From positions 1-64,000 of the forward strand of contig JALLLT010000049.1 in NCBI GenBank assembly GCA_025266875.1: a stretch of DNA of 64,000 nucleotides. The letters are read 5' to 3'. Below the pieces are notes generated by a model. It had not been told where the DNA came from, made no database searches, and saw nothing but the letters and a program-made list of their open reading frames with translations. The translations under genes were made by a program, and so were the position numbers. Below are positions 58,057-64,000 of the stretch, piece after piece (the stretch's first letter is position 1; each line of letters starts with the position of its first letter). The stretch is from Fennellomyces sp. T-0311 (taxonomy: Eukaryota > Mucoromycota > Mucoromycetes > Mucorales > Lichtheimiaceae).

Positions 58057-58995
58057 ATTGCGTAAATACGTTGTATAGCAAAAGCGACCGTTTTCAGGTG
58101 ATATTTATGGACACTATTTATACCATATTTTACATTCTAATTCCATTTTAAAAGCCCTAGACCCGATGGCGGAATGCTTCCTAGTGTTATATAAACATCT
58201 TGCCCTGGTTGCGATCAAAAGCTACGTACCGAAATCAAATCGCTTAACTTTTTCAATATATGTATTATATATGTATGTAGGTACACATGTATGTATGATC
58301 TCCAACATTATAAAGCTAATATAATAACTATAGTGAATATTCGCTTTTTGAGATATCGTATTGGTCTTGCTAAAAAAAATCATCGCTCAAGGCTGGACTG
58401 AGACATTCCTCGATACTTGGCATGTTCACGGTACGTACTAACTGACTTCTTTCTTGAAAAAAAGTAAAACGAATATGGTTTCACAAGAGTGACATCTTGG
58501 ATAACGTGAATCATGTACGTGCGCCGTCTTCGCTATAATTACTCAGACTAGTAGACTGTCCTCTAGTAACATTTAACGGATCATACTCGTGCTACGGCGC
58601 GTTGAACTTTATTAAGCATGTTTTTTAGTATTCCTCTGCACAAAAAAGTGATAGAGTCAGAAATGGTGTTGAGCATACTGTTGTAGCCTCTTCGTGTATA
58701 AGGCTACCACAGACTGTTGTATTGCAGCAACGAAAGATTTGATTGGGAGTAGTTAGCTAAAAAATATAAAAGGAAAACACAGTGAAAGGGAAAAGATTAG
58801 TTCGTTCTATGGATTCGGCTAGTAGAGCACGCTGAAATTTTTGATTATCTGTATGTAATGCCAATTTCGGTATGAATCTTAGTTATAAGCAGTTCCTCGT
58901 AGCGAACTTAAGGGTCTCGGTAGGATCGGAGCACAACTTAAAAATTTGGTGTCAAAATGAGAGAGAAAAAAAATTTATGCCATTCAATCTATAAT
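58057..58995. other. Intergenic region between array members 2 and 3
   Basis: Upstream region of member 2 with a TATA at 58115, then AT-rich DNA to the end of member 3. No gene. Confidence 0.45.
58115..58122 (-). promoter_or_regulatory. TATA box of array member 2
   Basis: TATAAATA on the minus strand, about 60 bases upstream of the ATG at 58056. Confidence 0.6.
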
Positions 58996-60602
58996 TTAAT
59001 GTTTTTTCCAGCGCCCATCTCTTTCATCATCCCAATTGTTATCGACAGGTATAAATATAGGGTCAGTTACAGTCATAGTTGTAGTTGGATGAGGAGTTGT
59101 TATTGATGTCGTAGTGATTGTGGTGGTAGTAGTAGGACCTGTTACTGTCACAATGAGTGTATCGGTTGTGTGACTACGAGTGGCAGTGGTTGTTAAATCT
59201 TTAGTAGTGGTCGTAGTAGTGGATGCTTCAGTTTTTGTTGCTGTAGAAGTTGTGGTGGTGGTGGTCACAATGGAGCAGTAATCTGCAACAGGGAAGCAAC
59301 CGGAATAAGCTCCACATGAGAAATCAAGTAATCCTGAGGCAGAATCTTCTATGGTATCTGCAAATAGCTTTCCAGCAACTGGCGTTGCAGCATAGAACTT
59401 TCCTGTAGACTAAAGTTAGTACTACTTTATGTTCACAAATGCATAATAAAGTTTGATTGTTACTTACCTCCGGGAATCAAAACAAAGCCTTCAAGAGCGC
59501 CAGATGTACCATCATATGTGACATTGAATGATGTGTCTTTATCGACAAAGTTGCCGTTTGCATCGACAGGATAGAAGTTGAAGATTGTTTTGCAGTTCTT
59601 GAATCCAATACTTGCATCCGTAGGTATCACCAAAGAACCGCCTTCTCGAACAGGTATCTATTCACATAAAACTTAAATATATATCCAAAGATGGAGAGAA
59701 ACATAAGCTTCAGGCGAGTGAACGTACGTTTATCACAATTGTCTGAGCATCTTCATAAATGGTTGTGTTTTTCGGTCCGCTCCATCCATCTTTGCCATAT
59801 AGGATACCAGCTGGATCCGACAATTGCTGTGATGTAAAAGATGAGCACGTTGTATCATCTGCTGCTGGAGGGTCACAAGTGTTGAGAGTGAGAACGCGGT
59901 ATGCTGGGTGAGCCTGGGTGCCAATAGTATTGATGTTGCTCTGTGAATCTAGTTTCATATCAGGAGAAAGTCTAGCTAGATACTTGGACGCGCCACGTAA
60001 TGCTTGTTTGATGGCTTTAACAGAACCAATTGTTTCAGGGAACGGTTCATACGTGCGACATTCGGGATCGTATGTGGTAATGTTTTTTTGATACGCTGGT
60101 GCTACTAACCCATCGCCATATAAGACTGTCGGGTCTACTAATGAGCTTCCTTCCCGTGAGTCAATCAATCCCAGGGCAACGGTATACACATTAAATATTT
60201 TTTGACTGTGAACGCATTCTAGCGTATTAGCAGTTCCAATAGAGACACCGCTAGGGTTCAACAATTGGAGGAATTTGCCCACTACAATGGTCCTTGGATA
60301 CGTGGCTCCGTGGAAGTACCCACTATCTAGTGCACCGTACGCCATATGGTTATACTAATTTTATTAGCATCAATCATAATCTCACAATAGCAAAGAAGCT
60401 TAAACTACATTTCACTTACGAGATCAGCTAATTGAGAAATATTTCGACCAGCGTTTAGAGGGCACAACGTTATATCTCTGTTGGGATCATTCTGTCTTTT
60501 CCATAGTTGATCGTAGGTATCCGCTTGTGCCGCAGCTACTTTTTTATCGTAAGAGACGATAGTAAATGTAAGTAGAGATAAGAAAAAAGGAACGAGATAC
60601 AT
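58996..60602 (-). CDS. Choice-of-anchor A/adhesin-like secreted protein (array member 3)
   Basis: Exons 60420-60602, 59728-60354, 59468-59657 and 58996-59402 give 468 residues with the same exon plan and phases as member 2. A signal peptide (PFFLSLLTFTIVS) is followed by YDQLWKRQN and the adhesin-like domain (YNHMAYGALDSGYF, YPRTIVVGKF, NTLECVHS, VLTLNTCDPPAADDTTCS, TTIYEDAQTIVIN). The third exon has NCKTIFNFYPVDANGNFVD, matching NCKTIFNLYAVDTNGNFMD of member 2. The fourth has LLDFSCGAYSGCFPVADYC, then a pure Thr-rich stalk, with no Ser/Glu or Asp-Trp repeats. It ends in a short charged tail. Frame and start are intact. Confidence 0.8.
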
Positions 60603-61055
60603 CAAGAGTAGCTATCCTTATTGCAAAAAAACAGGTGGTGATTAAATAGACTGTAAGTTCCAGGCTACGCTGGAGTATGTGTTGTCATTGGAATGTAAAA
60701 TGTGTATTCTTCCAAGTACGCATCAAACTCGGAGCGCATTCAAATAACAACCAGAATGTACTTTTTTTTTTTTAAAAAAAAAAAAAAAAGCAATTTTCTG
60801 GATGAGGAAGTCGGTTTTCCCAAAATGACTTCTCCAAAATGATTTCCCCAAAATGGCTTCTGCATCCGAACGCGCCTTTGGTATTTCCATCGAAACAAAT
60901 CGAAACAAACTGGTGCGAAATAAAGTCCAAGCTTTTGCGAGACAATGTTCACACGTATTTTTTTTAATACAGCGAGAGATTAGCTACCTCCTCAGCATCA
61001 AAATCAAGTCTAATTTTCAATATCAGCTTACTATATTTCTAGAGTATATCTACCT
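60603..61055. other. Intergenic region with T12A16 tract and three CCAAAATG repeats
   Basis: Twelve T (60762-60773) followed by 16 A form a near-perfect homopolymer palindrome. At about 60818-60862 CCAAAATGACTTCT-type units occur three times in direct order. These look like slippage and insertion-scar sequence; no gene. Confidence 0.55.
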
Positions 61056-63896
61056 TTACCTTAGCGTTAATATTTTCTTGATCTCTGCGACTGTCAGTCG
61101 CCAGCTAACGGGTCCCGCTTTCGCGCCCCAATAATCGTATATCTCGGAGGGCTGCAACAGCCTGTTAATGGATACGGTACGATAAACAAGTGTTAAAACG
61201 TACCTCTTCAAAATTGAGCAGCGTTGCCATCTGGTTAAGTCGGGTAAACCGATCCCGAGAGAGCCATTCGGTCATGGAAGATAGATAATGAATCACCGAG
61301 CGCAAATCCTTGTCGAAGCGTAGAGCACCGTACTGGTTGAAACGTGTTTGTGCTATGATACGCTCCCATTGAGCAGTGATCGCGTCAAGGGCCAAACCCA
61401 TGATTGAAGCAAAGTTGGCGTCGGTAAGAGTCCGTCGATAAGAATCGATCATCTTGTCGAATCCTCCTCTGAACCGTTTTACAAATAGCTCCTCGACATC
61501 CGCTTCGTTGTATTCGTCCTCCTCCAGCACATATTTGACCTCGCGATAAGCATGCTGAAACAGCGGTCGGATTCTTGGTTTCAATATTTGCGTCATCAAC
61601 TGCTCCATACCGCTCTATATCACAGATGTGAGTAATAATTGAAATTAGATAATTTTCCTTTACCTGAAGTAGTTTTTGGAACTTGGAAGATGCAGCTGCA
61701 AGATCATCCAGTGCTTTTGTCGCGATTTTCATATCGTATTCCTTCTCTTTCCATATAGCTGCTTCGATTTCAGGTCTTGCGTCCTGCGCAAGACGTTGCA
61801 TATACTCGGCGCTTACGTTCAGATTGTTCAGCAACACCTACGATTTGGTCAGTAAAGATGATATTATCATTCTCTTCAAAATATACCATGTAATTGACTT
61901 TTGCTTGCTCTGCAGATCGCTCAGCACTTCGGTTGCCTGGTTCCTGTCCGGCAAAGGTCACCGACATTTTCTGCTGGAATACCTGAAGATAGCTGTTATC
62001 CAGAGCCTTCAATATAGCTTTGACCGTTGCAACCACGACATCTGGTTCACATGTTGATATGCTTCGCTTCACCACTTTTTTTAGGATGAAGAACACATCA
62101 TCCACACAGGTCGATGTCTGACTTGAAGATGGATCGTAGTCATCTAGTTTCATTGCCTACGATATCCCATGTTACGATTTTATGGCATGCAGACAAGTAC
62201 ATTTTTTAAACATTACCTTGTCAATGTTACGTCTCAAAAGATAACTGTCGATCACCAGGTACGAGTTCATCAACTCCTTTGTCCGCTTGGCCAGTCCAGA
62301 GGAAGCCAGTAGTCCATTGTCGCCGTAGTAACGCTTGTCCTTTCCTTGCATGATCATATCCTGTGTAGTCTCATCCGTGCCAATGTGCTCCATTTCATCG
62401 GTTGCTCGCTCGTTGATAAATTGATAAAATAGGGAACCTCGCTGACTTATCAAAGCAAGCTCCAAAAGGTTGGCATCGAGTTGACGTGGATCGGTAAGCT
62501 GGTTGCTGTTGCTAGATTGTGCCGAAGCTCCAGTACCAGATACGCTCCCGCCATTGCCTGTTCCATTTTGTACAGGAGATGCACTCCAGTTAGTTGTAGA
62601 TGATCGGATCATGGCGATATTCAGAGACTGGATTTCCACAAGCTAAAACGCTCATATTAGTTTCTGTCGAATGTAGGGATTCTCAAAGTGAATACCTTGG
62701 ATTCCAGCTTGCGATTTTGAACAAATTGGTCCAGAATACGTCCGCTTTCCACATCACTTTCTTCCTGCAAGCGCTGGATCACACGCAACATCCGACCTTG
62801 GCCATAATGCAGTTCCACCAACGGCTGGTGTTGATCAATAATAACAGCAATGTTCTCGAATAAGCGTGTAAGGGTATCGGCGAAATAAATAGGAGATGCA
62901 TCTATCAGTTGATGTTAGCGGCCACGGTATATGCAGCAGAATTGGGCACCACTTACTGTTTCCCATGCGTAGTTCTTCGCTGCATCGGGCTTTGACAATG
63001 TTGCATACAAAGCGAGAATATCTGTCCAGACCTTCGGCTTGGCATCCAATAAGTGGGAATAGTTTAAAGTAACGCGTAATATCTGCTTCGTTGCGTTGCA
63101 TAACTGCGTCGTCGAAGCGCTGTGAGAATATATCGAATAGTGTAGATTTGGCATCAGCAAGCGTTTTAGCTGGGTGATCAGGATCCTCCGATGTTGGCTA
63201 AAACATGGCATATCAGCGAATGTTTTTGTAATGCGCTTCCGTAGTGGACATTTACCACTGTAAACTCGGCCAAAGAGCCGTTGAGAATAGCTGGATCGAT
63301 TCGCGAGGCACTTTGAAGCAAATTGGCGGCCGCATCATAATCCTTGTGTCGCATAGCTTCCTGGATACCAGCTATACATCGCTTGAGTTCCTGAACATCT
63401 TCGACATAGCGTATCGATTCTTTTGCCCTGGACTTTGAGCCGCATTAAAACATCTGGATACCAGCTTGGAACAACAATTATATACCTGTTCCTGGTCCAG
63501 TTGTCTGACTTTATCACTGATGCCTTCAGCCAGTCGGGACGTCTTTGTAATAATGTTGACCATTTGCGATGAATCTGTCTTCAAGTTCCTCAGCTGTGGC
63601 CTATTGTATTTCGTTCAGTATCTACTCTAGCATTGCACAATGCAAAGCACCATGGCTAACCTTAGTATGTCAAGCGTGCCTAAAGCGTCTAACAAGTCGG
63701 ACTCTTGCGAAAGCATGGCGTCGAGTGATGCATCGATGCGCGTCTCTTCTTCATCCAAAAGTCGTAGACATTCGCGTATATCGTCAATGTTCGTCAGGGT
63801 CTCGAAATTTCGAGATAGGAGCGATGCTTCCGTATCGTGTTCATGCTTTATATGATTCGAATCAGGGTCGTCTGATGAAGTAACGGCGGAAGGCAT
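61056..63896 (-). CDS. COG4: Conserved oligomeric Golgi complex subunit 4
   Basis: Tethering-complex subunit for retrograde intra-Golgi vesicles. Ten exons, 63661-63896, 63486-63600, 63256-63432, 62957-63197, 62696-62901, 62217-62642, 61887-62156, 61664-61837, 61204-61614 and 61056-61151, give 783 residues, the usual COG4 length. The N-terminal coiled-coil part (LRLLDEEETRIDASLDAML, SRLAEGISDKVRQLD), the YVEDVQELKRCIAGIQEAM segment and the C-terminal DYWGAKAGPVSWRLTVAEI are characteristic. Every intron preserves phase. A low-complexity Ser/Gly insertion lies at about residues 345-365. The acceptor at 61152, not the earlier AG, is chosen because it restores the conserved C terminus. Confidence 0.94.
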
Positions 63897-63964
63897 TTGA
63901 GTTGTCGCTCCACATACTCCACTTCCTCCAGTGAATTATTCGCGGAGTTCGGTGTGGTTACCAT
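63848..63964 (-). promoter_or_regulatory. Upstream ORF overlapping the COG4 start
   Basis: An ATG at 63964 opens a 38-codon frame, ending in TAA at 63850-63848, that overlaps the COG4 ATG (63896) in another frame. If transcribed, it could lower translation of COG4. A missed 5' intron is the alternative. Confidence 0.35.
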
Positions 63965-64000
63965 CGTTGCAAGCAAATACCTTTATTGCACACAACTAAC

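Noticed and set aside
61056..63896. First read as an Exo70-like exocyst subunit
   Set aside because: The spliced protein has the COG4 N-terminal coiled coil, length and DYWG...WRLT C terminus.

Overview
The window reads as nuclear DNA of a filamentous fungus, most likely an early-diverging (Mucoromycota-type) one. The protein-coding genes are split by many short GT...AG introns, mostly 55-70 bases with CTAAC/TTAAC-like branch sites, and the recognisable proteins are fungal or general eukaryotic: ceramide glucosyltransferase, an Ecl1-type zinc protein, a KNH-like cell-wall protein, HAL2, NUFIP, COG4 and secreted Ser/Thr-rich adhesin-like proteins. The lineage is inferred from gene architecture and content, not from a search. 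Exon coordinates were worked out by hand from frame and splice-site continuity.

Layout. Bases 1-21,600 are an accessory, repeat-rich stretch. It holds a decayed Mutator-like (MULE) transposase gene with a SWIM finger and a ubiquitin-protease-like tail, duplicated hairpins, a MITE-like element beside a 5'-truncated aspartic protease, tandem and inverted repeats, a histidine-rich membrane protein, and two unrecognised spliced genes of which one carries an in-frame stop. Bases 21,683-36,494 are a gene island: glucosylceramide synthase, a C2-domain protein, an Ecl1-like protein, an F-box/LRR-like protein, a KNH-like GPI protein, guanylate kinase, BolA, a DUF676 serine esterase and an epoxide hydrolase. 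Bases 36,500-40,450 and 45,600-48,400 are AT-rich and nearly gene-free, with old repeats. Between and after them lie a protein with three NUMOD4-HNH-like modules, a GT31-like/GT34 glycosyltransferase fusion, HAL2 (3'(2'),5'-bisphosphate nucleotidase), an unrecognised multi-exon gene, and a NUFIP homologue.

Bases 52,836-60,602 hold a tandem array of three paralogous secreted proteins on the minus strand that resemble the choice-of-anchor A/adhesin fold: one pseudogene (start codon lost, two frameshifts), one large copy with Ser/Glu and Asp-Trp repeats, and one plain copy. The window ends with a complete COG4 gene.

Several housekeeping genes share themes (sphingolipid and Golgi glycan synthesis, vesicle tethering, cell-surface proteins), but there is no evidence of co-regulation. 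The most unusual items are the triple NUMOD4-HNH protein, the glycosyltransferase fusion with a degenerate first domain, the expanding adhesin array, the covarying duplicated hairpins and the MULE with a USP-like C terminus.
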